Shown here in pieces: positions 22,386-30,904 of a stretch of 44,425 nt of DNA. The translations under genes were made by a program, and so were the position numbers. Below the pieces are notes generated by a model. The model had not been told where the DNA came from. It was given only the letters and a program-made list of their open reading frames with translations, and did no database searches. The stretch comes from Oceaniradius stylonematis (GTDB taxonomy: Bacteria; Pseudomonadota; Alphaproteobacteria; Rhizobiales; Rhizobiaceae): the NCBI RefSeq assembly GCF_003149475.2, contig NZ_QFWV02000008.1, positions 4,248 to 48,672 on the forward strand, written 5' to 3'. Within the stretch, counting starts at the first letter, position 1. Each line of letters starts with the position of its first letter.

Positions 22386-22771
22386 GATCGCGGCTCCTGT
22401 TGGGCGGCTCCGCGCTTAGCCCGATCCGCCAAGCCGATCAACGCGGCTCCAGACCGCAACAGCAGGTTAGACTTTCGTCTGCGACACTTGGCTTGGCGCG
22501 GGCCGATTGCATCGGAGAAAAAACGGGCGCCATATGCGATCGGTCGCTGCTGAACAAGGGCCGCGATACGGTTGAATCGAGGCAATAATTTCGGACCATT
22601 CAAACCCATGAAGACCCTTGCAGCTTGCCCGACGCAGAAAAAACACAAAAAAATCAGTTGTTTGCGGCATACACACTGATTTCACAAATAAAAACTAAAG
22701 CCGCGCGGTAAGTTTGCGCAATCCCAAGTGTCACGTTATGTTGACACTATTGGGACATCGGGAGAGCGAAC
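22386..22771. other. 386-bp intergenic region between the SDR gene and fnrL
   Basis: This divergent regulatory region holds the SDR ribosome-binding site at its left end. It has an A-rich stretch around 22637-22655 and an inverted repeat AAATCAG (22651-22657) / CTGATTT (22676-22682) separated by 18 bp. At its right end is a PpsR-type palindrome (22727-22748). No small gene, RNA gene or intrinsic terminator was recognised. The fnrL promoter is not obvious. Confidence 0.6.
22727..22748. promoter_or_regulatory. PpsR-type palindrome upstream of fnrL
   Basis: AGTGTCA and TGACACT form perfect 7-bp arms around 8 bp. The core TGTCACGTTATGTTGACA (22729-22746) is a perfect TGT-N12-ACA PpsR/CrtJ consensus, with the same TGTCA/TGACA half-sites and 13-bp half-site spacing as the array before bchG. 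The right arm contains TTGACA. It ends 24 bp before the fnrL GTG. It does not resemble an FNR box. Confidence 0.6.
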
Positions 22772-23533
22772 GTGCAAAGCAACAAGGACGCAGCGCGCAA
22801 GACCCCTCGTCTCGACGTTCACAATTCCGACGTCCCGCTGGTCTGCCGTGCCTGCGAATCGCGGCACAAGGGCGTGTGTGGATCGCTGACGCCCGACCAG
22901 CTCGTGCAGCTGTCCAAGCACACGACCAAACATGTCTATCGCAGCCAGTCCGAACTGATCACTGTCGGCGACGATGTGCACACCTACTCCAACATCCTGT
23001 CGGGCGTGGTCAAACTGACCAAGCTGATGGCCGACGGCCGCCAGCAGATCGTCGGGCTGCAGTTCGCGCCCGATTTCCTGGGCCGCATCTTCTCGTCGCA
23101 ATCGAGCTATTCGGCGGAGGCGGCGACCGATGTGCGCGTGTGTTCCTTCCCCAAATCCGTGATCGAGGATCTCGCGCGCTCGGCGCCGAACATGGAACAT
23201 GCGCTGCACGAGCAGACGCTCAAGGAACTGGACGAAGCGCGCGAATGGATGCTGACGCTCGGCCGCAAGACCGCGACCGAAAAGGTTGCGAGCTTTCTCT
23301 ACCTGATCGCCTCCAACATCGACCCCGAACTGGACGATGACGAGCACACGATCCGATTCGAACTGCCGCTCAAGCGTCTTGAGATCGCCGACTTCCTCGG
23401 CCTGACCATCGAGACGGTCAGCCGGCAGATCACCAAGCTGCGCAAGTCCGGCATTATCGAGCTGGAAAACAACCGCACGGTGATCGTGCCATCGCTGGCC
23501 CGCCTGCAGGGCGCTTGCGAGAACGAGCAGTAG
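22772..23533 (+). CDS. fnrL: FnrL, oxygen-responsive Crp/Fnr-family regulator
   Basis: FnrL activates anaerobic and microaerobic genes such as cco, hem and some bch genes through a [4Fe-4S] cluster lost in oxygen. The 253-residue protein has cysteines C25, C28 and C36 near the N-terminus (VPLVCRACESRHKGVCGSL) and C124 (DVRVCSFPK) as cluster ligands. A cyclic-nucleotide-type beta roll follows, then a helix-turn-helix whose recognition helix ETVSR (214-218) has the Glu and Arg that read TTGAT. The start is GTG, preceded by GGGAGAG. Neighbours fit its regulon: hemN, the hemerythrin gene, ccoN and ccoG lie next to it with FNR boxes. Confidence 0.95.
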   Translation: MQSNKDAARKTPRLDVHNSDVPLVCRACESRHKGVCGSLTPDQLVQLSKHTTKHVYRSQSELITVGDDVHTYSNILSGVVKLTKLMADGRQQIVGLQFAPDFLGRIFSSQSSYSAEAATDVRVCSFPKSVIEDLARSAPNMEHALHEQTLKELDEAREWMLTLGRKTATEKVASFLYLIASNIDPELDDDEHTIRFELPLKRLEIADFLGLTIETVSRQITKLRKSGIIELENNRTVIVPSLARLQGACENEQ

Positions 23534-23539
23534 CGGCGG

Positions 23540-24910
23540 CTAGACCGCCTTCGAATAGCGGAAATCTGAGCCCTTGAGATGCGCGTCGAACCGTGCGGCG
23601 ACCAGCCGCGTGAACGGACGCGCCGTATCGGGCACGAAGAAGCCGTCCGGATCGGCGCCGCAGACAAAGTCGGCATCGGCCTCGGCCAGCGCCACAGCCT
23701 CGTTGACATAGGGCTCGGCCGCATCGCCGAACCGGGCCTCCAAATCGTCGAAAGATATCCGGAAGTCGCACATCAGGCGCTCGATCATGTGGGCGCGGAT
23801 GCGGTCGTCCGCTGTCATGCGGTAGCCCTTGGCCGCAGCGCTCCGGCCCGACCGCACGGCCTCCTGGTACTGGCCCGTGGCGACGATGTTCTGCACATAG
23901 CCGCCTTCGAATGCGCCGATCGACGAGGCGCCGAACGGGATCAGCGCATGGCACCGGTCGGTCGTGTAACCCTGGAAGTTGCGCCGCAGATGCCCGCTGC
24001 GCGCCGCCACCGCAAGACCGTCGCCGGGTTTGGCGAAATGGTCGATGCCGATCGTGTCATAGCCGGCCTCGGCCAGTGCGGCACCCGCCGCCAGCGCCTG
24101 CTGGAAGCGCTCGTGCATGTCCGGCAGATGCTCGTCCTTGATCATCTTCTGGTGCTTCTTGACCCACGGCACATGGGCATAGCCGAACAGCGCAATCCGG
24201 TCGGGATCGAGCGAGACGACCTGATCAATCGTCCGCATCAGTCGCGGCCGGGTCTGCAGCGGCAGGCCGTAAAGCGCATCGATGTTGACCGAGCCGACCC
24301 CGGCGGCGCGCATCGCCGCGATGACATCGCGCGTCTGCTCGAATGTCTGCGGCCGGTTGATGGCGCGCTGCACCAGCGGATCGAAATCCTGAACGCCGAC
24401 GCTGGCCCGCGTAACGCCCAGATCGCCCAGCCCGCGCAGTGTCTCTTCGGTGACATCGGACGGATCGATCTCGACGCTGATCTCGGTCTGCGGGCCGACG
24501 ACAAACGCCTCGCGCAGGGCCGCGCCGATCCGCCCCATATCCCCGGCCGACAGGATCGACGGCGAGCCGCCTCCGAAATGCACCTGCCCCGCGCGCGGCC
24601 GGAACCCGAGCGACTTGCCGAAACCGGCAATCTCGTCGAGCAGCGCATCCACATAGGTGCGCACCGGTTCATATTTCAGCGTGTGCTTGGTGTTGCAGCC
24701 GCAAAACCAGCACAAACGGTCGCAGAACGGGACGTGCAGATAGACCGAGACCGGATCGGTCTCGTCGAGCGCCGCGCACAGTTCGGCCTGCATCGCCGGT
24801 CCCAGACCGGCCTCGAAATGCGGCGCGGTGGGATAGCTCGTATAGCGCGGCACGGCGCCGCCGCGCTGCGACAGAAGCGCCGTGACATCATGCTTGACGG
24901 CGAGATTCAT
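23540..24910 (-). CDS. hemN: Oxygen-independent coproporphyrinogen III dehydrogenase
   Basis: HemN is a radical-SAM enzyme that decarboxylates coproporphyrinogen III to protoporphyrinogen IX without oxygen, supplying both haem and bacteriochlorophyll. The 456-residue protein has the CxxxCxxCxC motif with C63, C67, C70 and C72 (PFCDRLCWFCGC), the glycine motif FGGGSPS and the YGLPLQT block, and it is of full family length. The ATG at 24910 overlaps the upstream hemerythrin-type gene by 4 bp (ATGA), so the two are translationally coupled. It converges with fnrL with a 6-bp gap. Confidence 0.95.
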   Translation of the reverse strand: MNLAVKHDVTALLSQRGGAVPRYTSYPTAPHFEAGLGPAMQAELCAALDETDPVSVYLHVPFCDRLCWFCGCNTKHTLKYEPVRTYVDALLDEIAGFGKSLGFRPRAGQVHFGGGSPSILSAGDMGRIGAALREAFVVGPQTEISVEIDPSDVTEETLRGLGDLGVTRASVGVQDFDPLVQRAINRPQTFEQTRDVIAAMRAAGVGSVNIDALYGLPLQTRPRLMRTIDQVVSLDPDRIALFGYAHVPWVKKHQKMIKDEHLPDMHERFQQALAAGAALAEAGYDTIGIDHFAKPGDGLAVAARSGHLRRNFQGYTTDRCHALIPFGASSIGAFEGGYVQNIVATGQYQEAVRSGRSAAAKGYRMTADDRIRAHMIERLMCDFRISFDDLEARFGDAAEPYVNEAVALAEADADFVCGADPDGFFVPDTARPFTRLVAARFDAHLKGSDFRYSKAV

Positions 24911-25491
24911 CGACCATCCTCCAGCGCTTCGACCATCGGCAGCAAATGCTCGCGCTCGAAGGCCAGGTGGCGACGCAGGCCCACGAAGAAGCCCCGCAGC
25001 ATGTAGCTGAGCTTTTCGACATTGATTTGGGAGCGGTCGGCGGCGAACGCCACCAGCTCGTGGTGCACCTCCTCGGCGAAGGCTTCGTCCTCCCAGTGCT
25101 CGCCATGCAGGCGATCCAGCGTATCGCCGAGATCGGGCACGTCGGCGCACTGTGCCTTCAGGAACGGAAACAGCGTCTGTTCCTCGAACACATGGCTGCG
25201 GTGCACGATCGGATAGACGCTGCGGGCCAGCGCCAGACAGTCGTCGTTGCGGACATCGGCGGGCAGCTTGTCGGCCAAGGCCTCCAGCGCGCTGCACAGA
25301 TTGTGCTGCACATTCATGTGGTGCTTGAGCGTCCCTGCGATCGCGACGACGGAAGCACCATTGCCGTTCGCGGCTTGGTCGATGCCCTTCCGGCGCGCCT
25401 CTTCGTCCGCGCCCTTGCCGACGATGCGCAAAGCGGCGCCCCCATTGCCTGCATCGCTCGCGCCCGCACCGTTGTTGGTCGGCAAATTCAT
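24907..25491 (-). CDS. Hemerythrin-domain (HHE) protein
   Basis: A 194-residue helical protein with a non-conserved, Gly/Ala-rich N-terminus (about 1-45) and then a hemerythrin-like four-helix bundle. Candidate di-iron ligands follow the family pattern: His in LKHHMNVQHNL, HVFEEQTLFPFL (HxxxE), HGEHWEDE and HLAFEREHLLP (HxxxxEH). Such proteins bind O2, NO or iron. The overlap with hemN and the FNR-type promoter point to a role in low-oxygen haem synthesis, perhaps protecting the HemN iron-sulfur cluster or handling NO or iron; this is inference. ATG at 25491. Confidence 0.85.
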   Translation of the reverse strand: MNLPTNNGAGASDAGNGGAALRIVGKGADEEARRKGIDQAANGNGASVVAIAGTLKHHMNVQHNLCSALEALADKLPADVRNDDCLALARSVYPIVHRSHVFEEQTLFPFLKAQCADVPDLGDTLDRLHGEHWEDEAFAEEVHHELVAFAADRSQINVEKLSYMLRGFFVGLRRHLAFEREHLLPMVEALEDGR

Positions 25492-25530
25492 CCGGCATGC
25501 CCCGAGGTTGCGCTTTCCGATGCAGCCGAA

Positions 25531-25571
25531 AGTAGACGTGCTACCTCAGTCGGGTCCTTGATCAAGATCAA
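25531..25571 (-). promoter_or_regulatory. FNR box and class II-type promoter for the hemerythrin-hemN operon
   Basis: TTGATCAAGATCAA (25558-25571) is a perfect FNR consensus (TTGAT-N4-ATCAA). On the minus strand TCTACT (plus 25531-25536) matches the -10 consensus at 4/6. Its centre lies 31 bp from the FNR box centre, the geometry of FNR bound near -41.5. The same box is 117 bp upstream of the ccoN start and may also act on ccoN, but no good -10 is visible at the matching distance on that side. Confidence 0.7.
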
Positions 25572-25688
25572 AGCACGCATACCGGCCCTCGGGCAGAGAC
25601 GGTCATGACCCGGCATGGCCGGGCCGCAATTGCACGCCGACGTGCGGGGGCACGCCATCGTGTACATGCAAGTGCGAGAGGACAATCA

Positions 25689-27311
25689 ATGAGAAACGCA
25701 AGCTGGGTCGTGCTGGTGGGAGCAGGCGCCTTTTTGGCGCTGCTCGGAGCGGCGCTCGGCCAGGATCAACTGTTCAGGGTGCACATGGGCATCCTGACCG
25801 TCGTGCTGCTCGGCTCGACCGCCGTGCTGCTGCGCACCGCCAAATTCGCACCCGCCGGCGGCGATGCCGCCAGCGAATCGCAATATTTCGACAGTGTCGT
25901 CCGCTACGGCGCCATCGCCACGGTGGCCTGGGGCATTGTCGGCTTCCTGGTCGGTGTCGTCGTCGCCGCCCAGCTTGCCTGGCCGCAGCTCAACATCGAG
26001 CCGTGGTTCAACTTCGGCCGCATGCGCCCGCTGCACACATCGGCGGTGATCTTCGCCTTTGGCGGCAACGCGCTGCTGGCAACCTCCTTCTATGTCGTTC
26101 AGCGCACCTGCCGCGCCCGCCTGTTCGGCGGCGACCTGGCCTGGTTCGTCTTCTGGGGCTACCAGCTGTTCATCGTCATGGCCGCAACCGGCTATCTGCT
26201 GGGCGGCAGCGCCGGCCGCGAATATGCCGAGCCGGAATGGTATGTCGACCTGTGGCTGACGATCGTCTGGGTCGCCTATCTGCTGGTCTTCATGGGCACG
26301 CTGATGAAGCGCAAGGAGCCGCACATCTATGTGGCCAACTGGTTCTACCTCGCCTTCATCATCACCATTGCGATGCTGCACGTGGTCAACAATCTGGCCA
26401 TGCCGGTCTCGTTCCTGGGCGCGAAGAGCTATTCGCTGTTCTCCGGCGTTCAGGACGCGCTGACGCAGTGGTGGTACGGCCACAACGCCGTCGGCTTCTT
26501 CCTGACCGCGGGCTTCCTGGGCATGATGTACTATTTCGTTCCCAAGCAGGCCGGCCGGCCGGTCTATTCCTACCGGCTGTCGATCATCCACTTCTGGGCG
26601 CTGATCTTCCTGTACATCTGGGCCGGTCCGCACCACCTGCACTACACCGCCCTGCCCGACTGGGCGCAGACGCTGGGAATGGTCTTCTCGATCATGCTGT
26701 GGATGCCCTCCTGGGGCGGCATGATCAACGGCCTGATGACGCTCTCGGGCGCCTGGGACAAGCTGCGCACCGACCCGATCCTGCGCATGATGGTGATCGC
26801 CGTAGCCTTCTACGGCATGTCGACCTTCGAAGGCCCGATGATGTCGATCAAGGCGGTCAACTCGCTCAGCCACTACACCGACTGGACCATCGGCCACGTG
26901 CATTCGGGCGCGCTGGGATGGGTCGGCATGATCTCGTTCGGCGCGGTCTACTTCCTGGTGCCCAAGCTGTGGGGCCGCCAGCGGCTCTACTCGCTGCGCA
27001 TGGTCAACTGGCACTTCTGGCTCGCAACGCTGGGCATCGTCGTCTACGCCGCCGTCATGTGGGTGGCCGGCATCCAGCAGGGCCTGATGTGGCGCGAGTA
27101 CAACGATCAGGGCTTCCTGGTGTATTCGTTCGCCGAATCGGTGGCCGCCATGCACCCCTACTACGTGCTGCGCACGCTGGGCGGGCTGCTCTATCTGGTC
27201 GGCGGCCTGATCATGGGCTTCAACATCTACATGACGATCCGCGGCAAGCTGCGCGACGAGGTGCCCATGGGCGAAGAAGCCCCGCAACCCGTCGCCCAGC
27301 CGGCTGAATAA
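25689..27311 (+). CDS. ccoN: cbb3-type cytochrome c oxidase subunit I
   Basis: CcoN is the catalytic subunit of the high-affinity, proton-pumping cbb3 oxidase and carries haem b, haem b3 and CuB. The 540-residue, roughly twelve-helix protein shows His116 ([14 protein letters not shown]) and His405 as low-spin haem b ligands, His265 ([11 protein letters not shown]), His315 and His316 ([12 protein letters not shown]) as CuB ligands, and His403 (TIGHVHSG) as the haem b3 ligand. The ATG at 25689 was chosen over an in-frame upstream start because it has AGAGGA upstream and gives the family's N-terminus. It begins the ccoNOQP operon. Confidence 0.97.
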   Translation: MRNASWVVLVGAGAFLALLGAALGQDQLFRVHMGILTVVLLGSTAVLLRTAKFAPAGGDAASESQYFDSVVRYGAIATVAWGIVGFLVGVVVAAQLAWPQLNIEPWFNFGRMRPLHTSAVIFAFGGNALLATSFYVVQRTCRARLFGGDLAWFVFWGYQLFIVMAATGYLLGGSAGREYAEPEWYVDLWLTIVWVAYLLVFMGTLMKRKEPHIYVANWFYLAFIITIAMLHVVNNLAMPVSFLGAKSYSLFSGVQDALTQWWYGHNAVGFFLTAGFLGMMYYFVPKQAGRPVYSYRLSIIHFWALIFLYIWAGPHHLHYTALPDWAQTLGMVFSIMLWMPSWGGMINGLMTLSGAWDKLRTDPILRMMVIAVAFYGMSTFEGPMMSIKAVNSLSHYTDWTIGHVHSGALGWVGMISFGAVYFLVPKLWGRQRLYSLRMVNWHFWLATLGIVVYAAVMWVAGIQQGLMWREYNDQGFLVYSFAESVAAMHPYYVLRTLGGLLYLVGGLIMGFNIYMTIRGKLRDEVPMGEEAPQPVAQPAE

Positions 27312-27325
27312 GGAGGCCCCGGGAA

Positions 27326-28057
27326 ATGGCTCTTATCGACAAACACTCCATTCTGGAAAAGAACGCGACGCTGCTTCTGGTCAGTTCGCTGGTGGTCGTC
27401 TCCATCGGCGGCATCGTCGAGATCGCGCCGCTGTTCTATCTGGAAAACACCATCGAGGAAGTGGAAGGGATGCGTCCCTATTCGCCCCTCGAACTGGCCG
27501 GACGGAACATCTACATCCGCGAGGGCTGCTATGTCTGCCACTCGCAGATGATCCGCCCGTTCCGCGACGAGGTCGAGCGCTACGGCCATTATTCGCTGGC
27601 CGCCGAATCGATGTACGACCATCCGTTCCAGTGGGGATCGAAACGCACCGGGCCCGATCTGGCCCGGGTCGGCGGCCGCTACTCCAACGAGTGGCAGGTT
27701 CAGCACCTGATCGACCCGCAGTCGGTCGTGCCCGAATCGATCATGCCGTCCTATGCGTTCCTGGCCACCACGGATCTGACCATCGAGAACGTATCGGGTC
27801 ATCTGATCGCCAACCGGCGTGTCGGCGTGCCCTACACCGACGAGATGGTCGAGAACGCCGAGGCCGATCTCGCCGCGCAGGCCGATCCCGACGCCGATTG
27901 GTCGGGCATCGAGGAACGCTATCCCAAGGCCGTCACCGGCGACTTCGATGGCGATCCCGCTCGGCTGACCGAGATGGATGCGCTCGTCGCCTACCTGCAA
28001 ATGCTCGGAACCCTGGTCGACTTCACCGTCTACCAGCCCGAAGAGAACTTCCGCTAG
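27326..28057 (+). CDS. ccoO: cbb3-type cytochrome c oxidase subunit II
   Basis: CcoO is the membrane-anchored monohaem cytochrome c subunit that passes electrons to CcoN. The 243-residue protein has one N-terminal helix (about 14-36) and the haem c motif CYVCH (C68, C71, H72) within [19 protein letters not shown] strong AGGAGG ribosome-binding site precedes the ATG, 14 bp after ccoN. Confidence 0.97.
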   Translation: MALIDKHSILEKNATLLLVSSLVVVSIGGIVEIAPLFYLENTIEEVEGMRPYSPLELAGRNIYIREGCYVCHSQMIRPFRDEVERYGHYSLAAESMYDHPFQWGSKRTGPDLARVGGRYSNEWQVQHLIDPQSVVPESIMPSYAFLATTDLTIENVSGHLIANRRVGVPYTDEMVENAEADLAAQADPDADWSGIEERYPKAVTGDFDGDPARLTEMDALVAYLQMLGTLVDFTVYQPEENFR

Positions 28058-28068
28058 GAGTTGGCACG

Positions 28069-28224
28069 ATGGACTTTGACTACCAAGCCATGCGCACCTT
28101 CGCCGACAGTTGGGGACTGGTCTACCTGATGGCGATCTTCCTGTTCGTCGTCTTCTGGATCTTCCGGCCCGGCTCCCAGAAGCACGTCGACGACGCCGCA
28201 CAAATCCCCTTCAAGGAGGACTGA
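28069..28224 (+). CDS. ccoQ: cbb3-type cytochrome c oxidase subunit IV
   Basis: A 51-residue protein with a single membrane helix (about 16-33, GLVYLMAIFLFVVFWIFRPG) and a polar tail, the usual size and form of CcoQ. In Rhodobacter CcoQ stabilises the oxidase and has been linked to redox signalling towards photosynthesis genes. AGGAG lies upstream of the ATG, 11 bp after ccoO. Its end carries the AAGGAGG ribosome-binding site for ccoP. Confidence 0.92.
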   Translation: MDFDYQAMRTFADSWGLVYLMAIFLFVVFWIFRPGSQKHVDDAAQIPFKED

Positions 28225-28228
28225 ACAA

Positions 28229-29104
28229 ATGGCCGATGACAAGAAAGACATCGATGCAGTCTCGGGCGTCGAAACCACCGGCCATGAGTGGGACGGCATC
28301 AAGGAGTTGAACAACCCGCTGCCGCGCTGGTGGCTGTGGACCTTCTACGCCACGATCGTCTGGACGATCGGTTACACCATCGCCTACCCGGCATGGCCCG
28401 GCATCACCGGCGCCACCGCCGGCGTTCTGGGCTGGTCCTCGCGCGGCCAGTTGGCCGAGGAGATGGACGCGGCGCGGGCCGAACAGGCGGTCTATCTGAG
28501 CCGCATCGAACAGGCCGATGTCAACGCGATCGCGGCCGATCCGGAACTGGTCCAGTTCGCCGTGGCCGGCGGTTCGTCCGCCTTCAAGGTCTACTGCGTG
28601 CAGTGTCACGGTTCGGGTGCCGCCGGCGGCGAGGGCTATCCCAACCTCAACGACGATGACTGGATCTGGGGCGGTACGCTCGAGGACATCGCCTGGACCA
28701 TCCGCCACGGCATCCGCCACGAGCCCGATCTCGACACGCGCTTCAACGACATGCCGGCCTATGGCCGCGACCAGATTCTCGATCGCGACCAGATCTCGGA
28801 TGTCGCCTGGTATGTGCGCCAGATGTCCGGCCAGGAATATGACGAGGAGGCCGCCGCGCGCGGCGCCGAGACGTTCGAGATCGAATGCTCGGCCTGTCAC
28901 GGCATCGACGGCGAAGGCGTGCCCGAACTGGGCGGACCGCGCCTCAACGACGCGATCTGGCTCTATGGCGGCAGCCATGCCGAGATCGTCGCCCAGATCA
29001 ACAATCCGCAGCAGGGCGTCATGCCCGCCTGGGGCGACCGCCTGGGCGAGACGACGGTCAAGCAGCTCGCGGTCTACGTGCACCAACTCGGCGGCGGCCA
29101 GTAG
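28229..29104 (+). CDS. ccoP: cbb3-type cytochrome c oxidase subunit III (dihaem)
   Basis: CcoP is the dihaem cytochrome c subunit that receives electrons from soluble cytochrome c. The 291-residue protein has an N-terminal helix (about 34-54) and two haem-binding motifs, CVQCH (C123, C126, H127) and CSACH (C220, C223, H224), with the methionine-containing segments NDMPAYG and GVMPAWG after them. It is complete and ends the operon; an intrinsic terminator follows 31 bp later. Confidence 0.97.
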   Translation: MADDKKDIDAVSGVETTGHEWDGIKELNNPLPRWWLWTFYATIVWTIGYTIAYPAWPGITGATAGVLGWSSRGQLAEEMDAARAEQAVYLSRIEQADVNAIAADPELVQFAVAGGSSAFKVYCVQCHGSGAAGGEGYPNLNDDDWIWGGTLEDIAWTIRHGIRHEPDLDTRFNDMPAYGRDQILDRDQISDVAWYVRQMSGQEYDEEAAARGAETFEIECSACHGIDGEGVPELGGPRLNDAIWLYGGSHAEIVAQINNPQQGVMPAWGDRLGETTVKQLAVYVHQLGGGQ

Positions 29105-29135
29105 GCCACCCATTCTCCCGCGAACTGGTCGACGA

Positions 29136-29159
29136 ACGGCGCCTCCGGGCGCCGTTTTT
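29136..29159 (+). terminator. Intrinsic terminator after ccoNOQP
   Basis: An 8-bp perfect stem (ACGGCGCC / GGCGCCGT) with a TCCG loop is followed by five T residues. It separates ccoNOQP from ccoGHIS. Confidence 0.9.
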
Positions 29160-29232
29160 CGTGGCCCCCGGTTCACCGGCAAAAATCGCCGCCCGCCCCT
29201 GACAAGCTGTCGCACCCACGGCACGGGCCCGG

Positions 29233-29246
29233 TTGACCCAAATCAA
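29233..29246 (+). promoter_or_regulatory. FNR box upstream of ccoG
   Basis: TTGACCCAAATCAA is a 9/10 match to TTGAT-N4-ATCAA. About 30 bp downstream the sequence turns A/T-rich (TTTACA at 29267-29272), which may be the -10. The ccoG GTG is 93 bp downstream. This suggests a separate FnrL-dependent promoter for ccoGHIS after the terminator at 29136. Confidence 0.7.
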
Positions 29247-29339
29247 CGACCGGTTGCGACCTTCCATTTACAGCTTTGGATATTGCCGGGGGACGCATGC
29301 GTTCCCCGGTTCCGTACAAGCCCGTTAAAGAGGCATAGT

Positions 29340-30899
29340 GTGTTGGATCAGACCGCCGTCGAAAAGCTTGACGTTGAAGCCGTCAACAAGGGCGCGAAAC
29401 AAAACGCGCAACCGCTTTACGCAGCCCGCCAGAAAGTCCACCCCAAGCGCGCCGAAGGCACATATCGCCGCCTGAAATGGATCATCATGGCGGTCACGCT
29501 GGGCATCTATTACATCACGCCCTGGCTGCGCTGGGATCGCGGACCGCATGCGCCCGACCAGGCTGTCCTGATCGACATGGCCAACCGGCGCTTCTACTTC
29601 TTCTTCGTCGAGATCTGGCCGCAGGAGTTCATCTACATCGCCGGCCTTCTGGTGATGGCGGGCGTTGGCCTGTTCCTGATCACCTCGGTGGTCGGCCGCG
29701 CCTGGTGCGGCTACACCTGCCCGCAAACCGTCTGGACCGACCTGTTTCTGGTCATCGAGCGCTTTTTCGAGGGCGACCGCAACGCCCGTATCCGGCTCGA
29801 CAAGGAACCCTGGACCGGTTCGAAAATCGCCAAGAAGCTGGCCAAGCACGCGACATGGCTGGTCATCGCGGTGGCCACCGGCGGCGCCTGGATCTTCTAT
29901 TTCGCGGACGCACCCACCCTGGCCTACAATTTCGCCACCGGACAGGCGCCGTTCATCGCCTACGCCACGGTCGCCGTCCTGACGGCCACCACCTATGTTT
30001 TTGGTGGCATCATGCGCGAACAGGTCTGCATCTACATGTGCCCCTGGCCGCGCATCCAGGCGGCCATGCTCGACGAGAACTCGCTGGTCGTCACCTACAA
30101 TGACTGGCGCGGCGAGCCGCGCATGCGCGGCCAGAAGAAGGCAAAGGCGCAAGGGCTGTTGCCCGGCGATTGCGTCGACTGCAACGCCTGCGTCGCCGTC
30201 TGCCCCACAGGCATCGACATTCGCGACGGCCAGCAGCTCGAATGCATCACCTGCGCGCTGTGCATCGACGCCTGCGACGCGGTGATGGACAAGGTCGGCC
30301 ATGAGCGCGGCCTGATCTCCTACGCCACGCTTGCCGACTACAATCATAACATGCGGGTCGCCATGGGCGGCGAGAACTCCGGCGCCATCGATCCGTCCAA
30401 CGTCCGCGACCAGAACGGCAATTTCGTCGATGCGATCCGCGGCTTCAAATGGCGCGAGATGCTGCGCCTGCGCACGATCATCTACACCGCCGCGTGGGCT
30501 GCTATTGGCATCGCGCTTCTCATCGCGCTCGGCACCCGCGACCGGCTCGAAGTCAACGTCCTGCACGACCGCAACCCGGTCTTCACCACCCTGTCGGACG
30601 GTTCGATCCGCAACGGTTACACGGTCAAGATCCTCAACATGGTCGCCGAACCGCGCACCATCACGCTGACGCTCGACGGCCTGCCCGGCGCTGTCATGGC
30701 CATCAACGGCATTGACGCCGAACCCGGCACGACATTTGACATCCCCGTCGAGCCCGACAAGCTGCGTCCGCTGCGCGTGTTCGTTTCCCAGCCGCGCGAC
30801 ATGGTCGCACCCGGTTCGACACCCTTCTCCTTCATCGTCGAGGAAGGCGAAGCCGGCGAGACCGACATCTACAACGCCAATTTCGAAGCGCCGGAGTGA
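29340..30899 (+). CDS. ccoG: CcoG/RdxB, cbb3 oxidase assembly polyferredoxin
   Basis: CcoG (RdxB/FixG) is a membrane polyferredoxin acting as a Cu2+ reductase during cbb3 assembly. The 519-residue protein has several N-terminal helices, an RAWCGYTCPQTVWTDLF segment, and two [4Fe-4S] motifs: C278, C281, C284, C288 (CVDCNACVAVCPTG) and C302, C305, C308, C312 (CITCALCIDAC). A C-terminal immunoglobulin-like FixG domain follows. The GTG at 29340 was chosen because GAGG lies upstream with good spacing. It heads ccoGHIS. Confidence 0.94.
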   Translation: MLDQTAVEKLDVEAVNKGAKQNAQPLYAARQKVHPKRAEGTYRRLKWIIMAVTLGIYYITPWLRWDRGPHAPDQAVLIDMANRRFYFFFVEIWPQEFIYIAGLLVMAGVGLFLITSVVGRAWCGYTCPQTVWTDLFLVIERFFEGDRNARIRLDKEPWTGSKIAKKLAKHATWLVIAVATGGAWIFYFADAPTLAYNFATGQAPFIAYATVAVLTATTYVFGGIMREQVCIYMCPWPRIQAAMLDENSLVVTYNDWRGEPRMRGQKKAKAQGLLPGDCVDCNACVAVCPTGIDIRDGQQLECITCALCIDACDAVMDKVGHERGLISYATLADYNHNMRVAMGGENSGAIDPSNVRDQNGNFVDAIRGFKWREMLRLRTIIYTAAWAAIGIALLIALGTRDRLEVNVLHDRNPVFTTLSDGSIRNGYTVKILNMVAEPRTITLTLDGLPGAVMAINGIDAEPGTTFDIPVEPDKLRPLRVFVSQPRDMVAPGSTPFSFIVEEGEAGETDIYNANFEAPE

Positions 30900-30904
30900 T
30901 CGCC

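Noticed and set aside
25686-27287. A 533-codon minus-strand frame opposite ccoN.
   Set aside because: Its composition is dominated by His, Gln, Asp and Arg repeats that mirror membrane-helix codons, and ccoN on the other strand has all its haem and copper ligands.
29208-29225. A TGT-N12-ACG match to the PpsR consensus upstream of ccoG.
   Set aside because: The inner bases are GC-rich and lack the TGTCA/TGACA arms of the other sites; this is a chance-level match.
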